Part shown: piece by piece, positions 36,350 to 47,693 of the stretch
How the letters are laid out: every line of letters starts with the position of its first letter
How positions within the stretch are numbered: position 1 is the first letter of the stretch
Origin: Rotaria sordida
Lineage: Eukaryota; Rotifera; Eurotatoria; Philodinida; Philodinidae
Assembly: GCA_905250125.1 (NCBI GenBank)
Contig: CAJNOL010000881.1
Span: 1-64,000, forward strand
Direction: 5' to 3'
Length of the DNA: 64,000 nt
Notes under the pieces: model-generated
The model's input: the letters and a program-made list of their open reading frames with translations, nothing else
The model's database searches: none
Told to the model about the DNA's origin: nothing
Position numbers and translations under genes: made by a program

Positions 36350-36832
36350 AATGTGTATTAGAATGACTATCATACAAAACTACCAAATTCAAATTTGTTG
36401 CTTATCTGAATGTTCTACAGAAAAATGTAGTCTACACAAATGTTTTAGCAAAATCAACCTATTACCAAGAGAATAGTTATTATTTTCCCATAGATGTCTA
36501 TATTGAGATTATACTTTAAAAAGTCAGAGAATTTTTTCGTAGAACATATCAAAAAATGAAGAATAATGATCTATTTAAGAAATTGTGTATCATCTAATTC
36601 TTAAATAGCTCATTGTTCTTAACTTTAGATAGTCTGTCTTCTGATATATTGCATAAAAAAAGACTTTAAAATATAATCTTACTAGATATCTATGGGAAAA
36701 TTTTAACTATTTTCTCTGTAGTAGGCTGATTGTACTGGAAGCTAACTTCTCTTATAGAATATCCAAAGAAGCTGAAAATTTGAATTTGATAGGTTCAGAT
36801 GATGGTCATTCTAATCTACATGAAAATTTTTT
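36350..36832. repeat. Large palindrome, arms about 230 bp
   Basis: ATTAGAATGACTATCAT at 36,358 is matched by the complement of ATGATGGTCATTCTAAT near 36,800, and the similarity continues inward (TTTTCCCATAGATGTCTA; GATCTATTTAAGAA) to a centre near 36,590. Arms are roughly 80% alike by eye, older than the other palindromes. Confidence 0.75.
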
Positions 36833-38940
36833 TTTAAAATTAGAACTTTGACTAGTATCTTGCATATCTAGATCATCTTCGATGTTCGTAAGTGGAAGTT
36901 TTCGTAATAATCTAAAGTAAAGTATTTTTTTTCTTTTGTCTAAAAAATGTTAAATTAATTTGATGAGTTAATAAAATTAATGAAAGTATTTTTCTATAGA
37001 ACGTCACTAACCTTATGGGTTATACAGTTCTCTTTGCTTTTTATGTATAAATAACAAGAATTGAGTACGATTTAAATGTGCACTTTCATAAATCTTTCTC
37101 TTCGTTCTTTTACCCTTCATACGACAAATCATGTTTCATAACATTCCATGCGACTTTTTCCTTTAGAAGAATGGGAGAAAAACACAAGCAAGAATATGTA
37201 TATATTCTCTTTCTTTTTCAGACGAGAAAATACGTGTACTCATCGACCTGACAGTGAACAACGTCTAGAAGTTTATTAAGTATTTTTTTTTTGGTTTATC
37301 TTATTATAACCCAAACAATTAATCGAGACAAAAATATTGTGAATTGTGTGTTAATACTAAAAAAAAAACTATAATTCATCTAATCATACATAAAAAGAAG
37401 AAAAAAAAATGATAATATATAAATGCATTTAAAACTAAAAGTTTTAGAGAATTTTTTTGTCTTTTCGAATCATATATAGCTTATTTTTATAATACACTCA
37501 TAAATTTAATGGCGCAACTAGAAAGGAAAGAGCTCTTAAAAAGAATCTGTACTTTTCTATAAAACGATTGCGCAAAATGTCGATCTTATATCTCTTCCAT
37601 AAAACGATTCTGAAAAGAATATGTTTTTTTTTAATCAGTTGATAAGAAATCTTCTTCTCTTTCGAATAATGTATGATTCATATTTGTCACATATTGATAA
37701 GTGAACATTTGAAAGTTAGAGCTAGTATTCTTTTGTTACGAATTTTTCATAGTGAATAATTTTCATTCGGTCTTTTATTTTGGTATGATTGTGCTCAACT
37801 CTAACTCAATGACGATTCAAATAGGATAACAAGAACTGTTGTTCAGCGAAAGACTGAATGATGATAGTTAATATTGTATCTTGTTTTTTTTTTGAAGATA
37901 ACAGATGATCTATATTTTGTTCGTACATATCAAAGTGTGATTGAGTATATTTCAACTTCATCTATTTTTGTTTTCTGATTGATTTGTGATCAAGTGAATA
38001 AACTGAATAAAAGTCTATTTCCATTAGATGTATGGAAAACTAATTATTGGCAGCATGGTGCGGAGTCTTGTACGTATCAGAAAAAAGCTAGTTACCAATT
38101 GTATATCAAAACATTTATACTTATTGAATAGCTCTTTTTTTTTAAAATTCTACCGCAATTAATAAAGATATTTTCTGGACTCATCTGAATTAGTAGAGAA
38201 ATCAAGTATGTACTAAAAAAAAAGATATATGTGACTTAATTTTGTGTCTGATGTCTCTATATAATGAAGATATGTACATATATACATTTTTGTAGAATTA
38301 CATTATCTCTGTTAAATGAGATATTATGGAGAAAATGATCAAACGTTGAAACTAATGAAAGAAAACATTATTTTGGAATGGTTAGTTGAAAATCTGATTG
38401 GTGTTGACTTCATAAATTTTCAGAGACAAATTAGAAAAGACTAAATATTTCCATTGAGAGATTTTTTGATAAATACTCTTTCATTTGTTATAAGAAATAA
38501 AAATTATAGAGATCAACATTTTCGAGAGTATGATCATGTCTAAGGATGTTCAATAGTCTCGTTGACCATTTCATAAATATATTATTTTCAATAATCTATA
38601 CTTTTGTAAGTTTGAAACAATTGTTACAATTTGGGAATGATGACTTTGCAAAAAAAAAAAGATTATTCTATGTGTATAGATCATTTTTCTAAAAGTACAT
38701 ATTAAAATTAGAAAAAGAACGAACAACTGCCCTCATTTACCTTTTCTACTATTCAACCGAGAATAAATCGAACTGAATGATCTCGTTCAGAAAAGAAAAC
38801 AAATCAAGTATGAAAAAAATTCCGTTGATAAATAAGATTCTTCGTCTTCTCTTCTATTTTTTCTCTCTCACAATTATTCTCTCTATTAAGAGTCAAAAAA
38901 ATGTTTATTCATGGTGATTATTTTAACTATTGCGTACTAT
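36833..38940. other. AT-rich intergenic region, nothing recognised
   Basis: No conserved frames, repeats or RNA genes were seen up to the promoter of the Ser/Gly-rich gene. Confidence 0.5.
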
Positions 38941-38946
38941 CATTCC

Positions 38947-38954
38947 TATATAAG
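38947..38954 (+). promoter_or_regulatory. TATA box of Ser/Gly-rich gene 1
   Basis: TATATAAG lies 91 bp before the ATG at 39,038, a normal distance for a core promoter with a short leader. The paralogue at 59 kb has a TATA box at a similar distance. Confidence 0.55.
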
Positions 38955-39037
38955 ACACATGTTCGGCTCTGTTCGATAGACAAAATTTACAAAGAAGTAA
39001 CAAACATTTATTTTCTCGTGTGAATACAATATTTCAA

Positions 39038-39799
39038 ATGTCTTCATCTGGTCAACAATCAAGTTCTAATCGTGATACAGCACAACATTCTGGTTCGTCA
39101 TCAATGGGAGGTTCAGGTGCTGGTACTACTGGTCAATCAGGTAGTATGGGTGGGTCAAGTGGTCAGGGGTATGGAGGAACACATGATACTGGCATTTCTG
39201 GTAAGGCTGGTCAAGGTGGAATGAGTACAAATACAGGTTTAGGTAAATTCATGATTTTAGTTTTATTTTAAAACTTCACTTTAAATTAATAGGTAAATCA
39301 AGAAAGAATATATGAATATATATCTTTTTCTATTGAATATAATTGAAACAAACACTCGATTAAAGGAAAGAATTAGAAAATTGAATATTTTTATCTTGAA
39401 AAACTATCAGAGATATTAAGAAAAGTGTCTTCAACATAAATCAAGTAACATGATTAGATTTTTTTATATATTGTTGTCATTGAAAATGAGCTAAAGATTT
39501 CTTTTTTTCTTTTTTGAATAAGAATCTTATTTATTCGAAAGAATTAGATTCATTTGTTCAAATTATATTATTCATTAATCTTTAAAAATAAATTCATTTT
39601 TTTTGTTTGTAATGGTATAAATAAAGAGAACAATAATTTTTTTTTCTTTTGAAGAATTTCGATTAAAATTGATTTTCTTCATAGAAAAGAGTATCACATA
39701 ATCTATTTTATTTTGTTTATTCAAGGTTCAGACATTCATGGATCATCTGGTCAAGGCGGCACATCAAGTGGTTCTGGCAGCAGTCAAAAACATCATTGA
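39038..39799 (+). CDS. Small Ser/Gly/Gln-rich hydrophilic protein, two exons (copy 1)
   Basis: Exon 1 (39038-39242) and exon 2 (39726-39799) join at GT-AG in phase 1 and encode 92 residues, almost all Ser, Gly, Gln, Thr and small residues (for example GGSSGQGYGGTHDTG), ending SSQKHH. An in-frame ATG 18 bp upstream is possible. I chose 39,038 because it matches the MS-start of the paralogue at 58,967-59,254. No membrane span or domain is visible and the protein should be disordered. Function is unknown. Low-complexity hydrophilic proteins in desiccation-tolerant animals invite a stress-protection hypothesis, but the sequence alone does not show this. Confidence 0.6.
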
Positions 39800-42428
39800 C
39801 AAATGTACACAGTCTAATGAACTTTCTCTTTCATTTTATTTCAGCAAACAATTATTCTATTAGTTTTTCATGTAATGGATACAATATGAATACTTTTTCT
39901 GTTGTTTCTTTGCCTTACAAAATAGTTTCCAAGTTCAGAATTTATTTTATTAAACTAAATAAAAATGTCTCTATGTCAATTTCCTTTCTCCTGTATCGAA
40001 ACCAAGCAGAAAATAGCACAAGATTTTTTTTTTTTATTTCCAATGTTATCGTTCCGAACAAAGATAAGGCAAATAATGATGTCTGAAATGATATGTAAGA
40101 AAGTGACAAGTAAACTGTTTTTCTCAAAGTATATTGCTATTCTCAATGGTAAAATTTTTTTTTTGTTAACACAAATCATCCTAAGATGAAAATAAATCTT
40201 TATAAAAATGATTCTTAATATTGAATCATTTTTAAAGCATATCTAAATAAAAATATCAATGATCGATCTTGAAATTGCACAAGAAACAATCATCATCATC
40301 ATCATCTTTCTGTAGACGAAGAAAGACAAATAATTCAATACTACGATATATTAGAAGACTTGTCTTGAAAAACAAAACGAAGCAGGAGAGAGATTATTTG
40401 AGATTCTGTAAAAAATTACATTTATGTTCATGTCATACACAAAAAAAAGGGTTTTATAATGAAGAACATATTTCCTTGCACATACACGCTCTCTCTCTCT
40501 CTCTCTCTTTTTCCCTTAGAGATTTGAACAAATTTGTAACTAATAAGAGTCTGTTATTGAAGAAATACCTTCAGACATTGTAACGAAAATGATGGATAGT
40601 CCGTGTCATTATCACTGCAGTATCCATTTTATTGTTGATCAACTTTGGAGGAGTAGTGTTACGGTTATCTTCGATGTACAATGTTCACAACACTACTCCA
40701 TCACTCCCGTTCTGTCCACTTCACACAGAACACGATCTTATATACGAGAGAGAGAGAACATGGAGAACAGAAAACAGAGTGAGTAGGCAGCTACTATCGG
40801 TCATGAGATCAGAACGTCTAGTCACATAGTAATCGAATACTCTCATATCAATAATAGAGTATCACCAGTAATGAACTCTAAAAGGCCATGTAAACTAAAG
40901 AAAAAAAACATTTAAGGATTTGTTTTGTTGGATTTCATTTTTTTGTTTGTTTTAGTATTGATTTTAACATTGAATGAAAGAAATGAATGTAAGGACAAAA
41001 ATAAGACTATGACTGCAGGATCAGATTGCCTTACTGGAAATATTCATCCAGCGAGTTCTCGTACAAGTTTTTCCTGGTAGATTTACTCATAGACGAAAAT
41101 ATGTGTAGTCAATATGGGTACTTATGCTCGTTTTTTTTCAGAATATTTAGCATAATAATGATATACAGAAACGAATGATCCTTTATTTTTTTGTTTTGGA
41201 CGAGCTATTTACATGACTTTAATGAATGGAGACTTTGAATAAGACAAGAAAGAAAAACGATTTTTCATTTCAACTATTGCATTCTCAAGTAAGTTTGAAT
41301 ATTTGTCTGCATGTATGAATTGATAATTCGATCGAATTTTGTTTTCTACACATAGATAAATAAATCTTTGATTAAAAAAAAAGACAATTTTTTAGATTGA
41401 CTATGAAATATAATGGAACAAAAGACAACTAACAACTTTTATTATAGGTTGAGTGAGATTTTAAATTGTAAAGATACATGAATAATATTGTAGACTGATT
41501 GTTTTATTTTATGTTTTTTTTCTCTCAACTTCATGAAGACTGTAGATAATTTTTTTTTGTATAGAAATTAAAGCTATGTGATTACTCTTTTACGTGTATT
41601 TGTCTGTCTTCAATTCTGCTTGTATTATATTCTTACTTTATGAAATAAAGATAAAGAAATCTTCATTGTTATAGAAGAAAACTAAATCTTTTCTCTAATG
41701 AGGAGAATTTCTTTGTATCTTTTTTTATGTTAAAAATATGAATGATAAATTAATATGTATCCAATTAACTTTTGCTAAAATCAAATTTCGTACATAGTAC
41801 TTCAGTACCATTATATAATCGTAGTAGTATTAGATCTATACAATTAATAGTTGTTAAAATAAAATGTGTCCTTTTGTCAATGTATATATTTTTCGATTTT
41901 GTCAAATGTTTTTTTTTATAATTAAAATGTTATATTTAATAACAAATGAGAATTGTTTCTAATTTAGAAAAAAAAAAGATATTCAATGAAAAATATTTAT
42001 ATAATTGTTATCGTATGATAATATTTGAGGAAAATAATACATTGTTTTTTAAATATTCTATTTTTTTCAATAAGGAAAAAACTTTTCTAGGTTTTTAGTG
42101 CTTAACTATAAAATCATTTGAAATATTCAATTTACTAACTTGTTGAAAAATTTTTCATAGAATGCTTTAGAAAATGGAAGGGCATCTGGTAAGTATCCAT
42201 GTACTAGAACAAACCTAAGCAGGGTACCCAATAAAGATTCTGTGACATACTAGTAGCAGGATACTCGAAAAGAAGTTCCTTACTGACAAATGACCAATTA
42301 TATTGGTACCTTGAACTCCGTACATGCACTAGGAATATATTTCGGTTAAATATTTTTTTTATAGAAAAGTAAAATAACTTATCTTATAAATAAATTGAAA
42401 TATTCCTATGCAGAAAATAAATTTTTTA
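39800..42428. other. Intergenic region with simple repeats
   Basis: It contains a (CAT)n run near 40,295, a (CT)n run at 40,488-40,508 and an 11-bp perfect inverted repeat, GGAGTAGTGTT (40,650) and AACACTACTCC (40,689). Open frames here have no recognisable domains. Confidence 0.5.
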
Positions 42429-42938
42429 AAGTTTTTGAATAACTCGAGAACAGAAAGTGATAGAGCACTGCAATTTCCATCATTCGAAAGAGCAACATCA
42501 GTAGCATCTATCTGCCTAAGACACACTAGATTTCAAGCGTCCTTTTATGACTACTGTTGAACTAAAATTTTTTTCGTTGCCTTTTTTTTATTCCATTTTC
42601 TAAACATTTCAACTCAAATTATAGAAAAATGAAGCCAAAACCACATAATATTTATGAGAAAATTTAGATTGGTTATTTTGGTGTTTTTCTTTCAACAGGA
42701 TTTCTTACTAATATGATAATTGGTGTTGAAATATAAAGTGGTTTTGGCTTCATTTTTCTATAATTTGGGTGAAACGCCTGGAAAATTGAGTGTAAACAAG
42801 CAATGAAAACAATATATCAGTTCAAAAGTAGCCATAAAAATGTGGATAGATGCTATTGATATTGTTCTGTCGAATGGTGACAACTGCAGTTCTCTATCAC
42901 TTTCTGTTCTCGAATTATTCAAAAAATAGCAACACGCA
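42429..42938. repeat. Large palindrome, arms about 215 bp
   Basis: The left arm 42,429-42,652 and right arm 42,725-42,938 are inverted copies with a centre of about 72 bp. Landmarks are CGAGAACAGAAAGTGATAGA (outer) and ATAGAAAAATGAAGCCAAAA (inner) on the left, matched by their complements on the right. The outer and inner parts are nearly identical and the middle is more diverged. No coding capacity was seen. Confidence 0.85.
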
Positions 42939-43279
42939 CAGACTTTTTGGATGAACAATAGTTATTATTTCTAAAATGAGATATGTAATTTTTTTCTACA
43001 AAGAATTATTATAATTATACAAAATTTTATTCAAAATTGCTATTGAATTCTTTTTTAGCGTTTTCGATCCTATTTTGAATAGGTTGCAATGAGTTTAACC
43101 ATTCGAAAGAATCATGTATCGGAATATCGATCTTTATTATATTGATTATACGCAAAGAAGTTTTCGATAATTATTTTAATATTGAGATTTTTTTTCATTA
43201 GTTATTTCATTGATAATCTAAAATAGTATACTTACGATTGAACAAAAATTCTGATCACAATGTTTAAAGGACTTTGTCA

Positions 43280-43722
43280 GATAAGATAATCTATTCAGAA
43301 AGAAAGAATTGAATATCCGATATTGTAGAGCTTTTTGCAGCGCATCGAATGGTATATAGTAAATCTTGTTTTCATAAGACTTTGAAGAAACTAGAGTCAA
43401 TTTACTGATAGACGACTACACATTCACATCGACGAGATGACCGGAGATGTTACTTATATGAGGTTGTAGTTCGTCAAAAACTCTACAAAATAATATGTGA
43501 GAAAAAATATTTTACAAATACTTGTAACTAATATCAAGAATTACAATATTCAATAACCTTTCATGCTTGAGTGTGAGTGCGCAGTCGTCTATCAGTAAAT
43601 TGACTTTAGTTCCTTCAAAGTCTTATGAAAACAAGATTTACTATATATTATTCGATGCGCTGCAAAAAGCTCTACAATATCGGATATTCAGTTTTTTCTT
43701 TCTGAATCGATTATCTTATCCG
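43280..43722. repeat. Large palindrome, arms about 150 bp, abutting telomere-like array D
   Basis: The left arm 43,280-43,430 and right arm 43,571-43,722 are inverted copies, roughly 90% alike (for example CTACAATATCGGATATTCA on the right). The right end passes directly into the TGTGGG array. Open frames in the two arms are mirror copies of each other and not genes. Confidence 0.85.
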
Positions 43723-43725
43723 AAA

Positions 43726-43899
43726 AGGGGGTGGGTGTGGGTATGGGTGTGAGTATAGGGTATGGGTGTGGGCGAGCGTGGATGTGAGTATGGGGTGGGT
43801 ATGGGTGAGGGTGTCGGTAGAAAGAGACAACACCCACACCCACACCCACACCCACACCCACACCCACACCCACACCCACACCCACCCCACCCACACCCA
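43726..43899. repeat. Interstitial TGTGGG-like array, palindromic (array D)
   Basis: Degenerate G-rich units run to about 43,820, followed by the centre CGGTAGAAAGAGACAA and then at least eight perfect CCCACA units. The C side is the cleanest telomere-type run in the window. Confidence 0.9.
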
Positions 43900-45299
43900 T
43901 GTCTATTTCCTATTCTGGGACTCATCTGGACGCTGCTTGGGCATCCGAGGGTTAAGTACAAAGAAAAACTACTGCTGATACTTCTGCGTTGACTTTGACA
44001 ACAAAGATCTAGTGGAAAAGATTTGACTATTAATGTTCGAGATCTGAATCAAAATAGTGAACAATATATTAAAATAATATTAGAATATTATAAAAAAAGC
44101 TGGTTTCTTTATATCATAACTGTGAAGAATAAAAAATTTTAAAAAGTGACATAGCGCACAAAAATGAACAGATGTCTTCCACTTCTTCGAGTAGCAACAA
44201 GGAGGTATTAACAGTCTGAAAGTGCATATGCATGGTGCTTCGATGTCTTGACTTGTTACATAAATCAGAAATATCAATGTAACTTTGCCCCTTTCTAACG
44301 ATTGCTATGTTGAAAAACGTAATAGTAATGGATCTACAGTAGTATCTACATACCAATTCCAGTGGAACAAAGTAATTCAGGAACCAATAACTCATCAACA
44401 CAAGGGTAGAAGCATAATAAAGTCATCATGGGATAGTAAGTCATTTCATTGCATTTCAAAACTGGTATCAGATCTTTGTCTGAATATTTTCAACTAGTAT
44501 CAGAATGTTACGTTAGAACATTACTATTACGTTTTGCACGAGAACAATCAAAAATCATTGGATTAGAAAAGAAAAGAAGTGATTCATGGAGAAATCAAAG
44601 CACCAACGCATTGTAAGGACATTTGAGACTATCAATAACTTCTTGATAACTTCTAGAGTTACAGATAATCATCCAAGCAAAAATAAATAAGGATATAAAA
44701 AGTTTATACAATAATTGTTTGAAGAGTTAAGGACAATATTGTAGACAACGGCAGCATTTGAAAAAATGAATGACCATTCTGTTGTTTGCACATTCTATTG
44801 ATTTTTGATACCAAGATATCGTTATATCTAGAAAACGTGATTCGGACATAAAAGGTTAGTTTGAGATATTTCGTATATTAAAATCTGCTAAATGTCGTTC
44901 AAGAAAAACTTTTGTTGGCAAGGAAAAGTCTTATCGGAAAATTGGACGCCCAAAAATCTTACGGTCGAATGCAACCTGCGATAAAATCAGCTAACATCTG
45001 CCATAGAATCACCTTTGTGTAACAAGATTAAGAAGTTGTATATAACCAACTATTAATGATCCACAAAAATTTATTTTCTTTATTCCTACTAGTCGAACAG
45101 TATCGATATGACTTCGAAATATACAAACATTCTGAATTAAAATTTGAGTCCATCAGATGTAGAAAGTCCAGCAAAGTGTAGAAGGTTCTAATGACTATCC
45201 AAAAGTAATAATAACACTTCAGACTATACAAAAGAGTCTTCGTATTTAGGAGGCTATTTTAAAATGCATAGGAAAAACGTATCAGCGTGGACTCCTGAG
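43900..45299. other. Intergenic region, nothing recognised
   Basis: No conserved frames, repeats or RNA genes were seen. Confidence 0.5.
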
Positions 45300-45420
45300 A
45301 ACATCTAGATGGCTAGGTTCTGTAAGTGTTGTATTCACTTTCTTTGTGAAATGATAACCACCTTTCTAGAGGTTAGTCCTTTTCGGACAGTAGTGGGTTC
45401 AAATTCCAGCTCCCATATCA
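45300..45420 (+). pseudogene. tRNA-Leu-like relic or SINE head
   Basis: GATGGCTAGGTTCTGTAAG resembles a leucine tRNA A-box region. A 4-bp variable-arm hairpin, GTCCTTTTCGGAC, lies at 45,375-45,388, and a B box GGTTCAAATTCC at 45,398-45,409. The acceptor strands do not pair and about 30 extra bases lie in the anticodon region, so it is not a working tRNA. A (GAA)n run follows, which would suit a SINE. Confidence 0.35.
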
Positions 45421-45923
45421 GATGGAAGAAGAAGAAGAATAGAGTCAAAGAAACGAAAAATAAACTAAGTATATTTGACGTATACAGTCAAGTATAATGT
45501 AATACACTGTGCAATCGTGCAGCGAAGAATCCTGGTCTAAAAAATGTCTAAATAACAACAAGTTTTTCATTGGTATGTAGGGTAAGTCGTTACTCTGATT
45601 CCGAGTATGAAAGAATGCTACAAATTCTTAATTTTTTTATATACAACTCATGATAAATATTACTGTGACATAGCATCGTAATAGCGAGTTGCTTCGTGAA
45701 AATTTAAATGGTTTTATTAGGCTCTCTCAAGAGTTTCGCAGAGCTAGAAAACGAAGATTTCCCCACCGATTTCTTATTATCATTGTAAAGTATGACCTTG
45801 TCATAAATGAAAAAAAACCTATCGATTTCAGCTGAATCATTTTGATTTAGGTTTAATGAGCCTTCAGATCTTCGTCGATTGAGGTGGATTTTTATGTCCT
45901 AACTATTGAACACTAGATAGTTT

Positions 45924-47693
45924 TTATAAATTTTGTTTTCTTTCAATCGTAGAAGAAATGATAAATGGACTACTTACAGTTTTAACCATTAATTCAAATC
46001 TTTTCCACTTTTGATCATATTCACAAATCATTTCGATGTTTTTCTCTCTCCAAAATTGTGTTTCAAATATCGTTTTTAATAAATGCATATCAATCAGCTG
46101 TTGATTAGAACAATAGATAGTGCCATATAAATTGAATTTCTTTAACTTTGGACAGTAAGCGGTTAACAATGTCTCCCATTTTTCGCCATCAGTGAATGAA
46201 ACACCATGTGTATCTAGCTGAAGACGTGTTAGATTCAGACAGCCACCATTTTCAAATATTAACTGGAAATGTTCAAATGCAATATCTTCACACAATGTTA
46301 AAATTAAACATTTTAGATTCGGCATTGTTGATAATAGCTGTGATAAACTGGAAATTTCGCCTGGCCATAAAAAATTGATTTTTAATGATTTTAAGTTGGA
46401 GAGAAATGGCAAAAGATAATCAAACCGATATTTAAAATATAAACCTAAATAAAACAATTAAAACAAAATGATTCTGTAGGATAGAAAACGCAAAGATAGC
46501 GCCCAGAAGCTCAGATTGTTTTCTTATAAAGTTTTCTTCATTGGATTGATTCGTCAAAAATAGTCTGTATAATTATGTGGCTTTTTCAACCTCGATTTTT
46601 TTTCTTTAGATATACTCACACTAAACACACCAAAAAGGTATAGGGACCTAATTAGTTTTGTAAATTCTGATTTCCAAATCTAAGACAGGTCTGTGGACTC
46701 AGAAATTATGTGTGCAAAAAATTATGTACAATTTAAAATAGCTCTTCCGGATAAACTAGCTCAGAGAAATTATAAGATGAAATGTATTACGTAACCTTTT
46801 TAGATCTGAATTCTACGCTTGTTGTTAGCATTCACAAAGGCTAACTAATTATAATCATTCTTCAAAAGAGTCAGTTCATTTGTGGCTGATATTTTAAAAC
46901 TTGATTTATCTAGAATCGATTTCCAGGGAATCGGAATCTCAATTTACTCCAAGACATATCGTCTGTGAAGTTCATAACTAGAGATCAGTGCTTCGACAGT
47001 CATTGACGAGAATTTTATTTGTAATTCTTATGAGTACATACCTAATTTCAGGTATTCGATACTTGATTGCTTGGATCTCGTTGTAACAACTGGTTCTATG
47101 AACTGTTCTTCTTTCTCATCCCATTCGCCATTCAAATGTCGAACGTAAGAATGAACTGCGACGCCATCGAAACGGTGCTGCTCGGCTCTTATAGATCCGT
47201 AGAATGAACACGATTTAAGACAAGGTAATTTTTTTTCACCAAATATTAAATTAAAGAAATTCTCGAAATCAATAAGTTCGAACGATGATTCAAAATAGAG
47301 TATTAATGATAAAAGATTTTCTAATAATGGAAATTGGTTTAAAACTGAATTCATTTTCAAACTGCCGAGTCTCAACAAACGTAAATTTACAAACTTGGGC
47401 AGAGGATACTGCGTTATAAATTCATCAAGATGTTGCATGGGTATTTTCAATGACTGAATGTGTTCGAGAGCAACAGCAGGGAGAACTTGCTCTATGTAAA
47501 ATTCATACTTGGAGTTGGATTTGATTTCCATTAGGTTTGTATGAAGATTTGTTGTCTGTCGTATAATAACATCAAGACGAGAATTAATCTTTCCAAAGGA
47601 ATAATGTATTTCATAAGCGTCGAAATAATCAAAAATCAAGCGAAATAATTCCACAGGAAGATCTTCTAAAACTGTTACCCGTCCGTGGGACAT
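45924..47693 (-). CDS. F-box protein of the bdelloid F-box/LRR type, two exons
   Basis: Exon 1 is 47693-47042 and exon 2 46444-45924, joined at GT-AG in phase 1, giving 390 residues. An F-box lies at residues 7-45 (LEDLPVELFRLIFDYFDAYE). Irregular leucine-rich segments follow (VNLRLLRLGSLKMNSVL, LPFLSNLKSLKINF, MPNLKCLILTLC, KLKKFNLYG). Proteins of this kind present substrates to SCF ubiquitin ligases through Skp1. The family is strongly expanded in bdelloids and its targets are unknown. I start at ATG 47,693 because it directly precedes the F-box. A donor-like GTAAGT near 45,980 leaves open an alternative last exon. No stop or frameshift is visible in either exon. Confidence 0.75.

Noticed and set aside
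40269..40583. 104-codon plus-strand frame
   Set aside because: It contains (CAT)n and (CT)n simple repeats and no recognisable protein pattern.
43218..43752. Two near-identical 60-residue frames on opposite strands
   Set aside because: They are the mirror arms of the palindrome at 43,280-43,722, not a gene pair.
43688..43996. Several overlapping open frames on both strands (Gly/Val/Cys- or Thr/His/Pro-rich)
   Set aside because: They are translations of the TGTGGG/CCCACA array in every frame. The same applies to frames at 1.63-1.90, 16.1-16.6, 53.8-54.3, 55.0-55.4, 57.2-57.7 and 60.5-61.1 kb.
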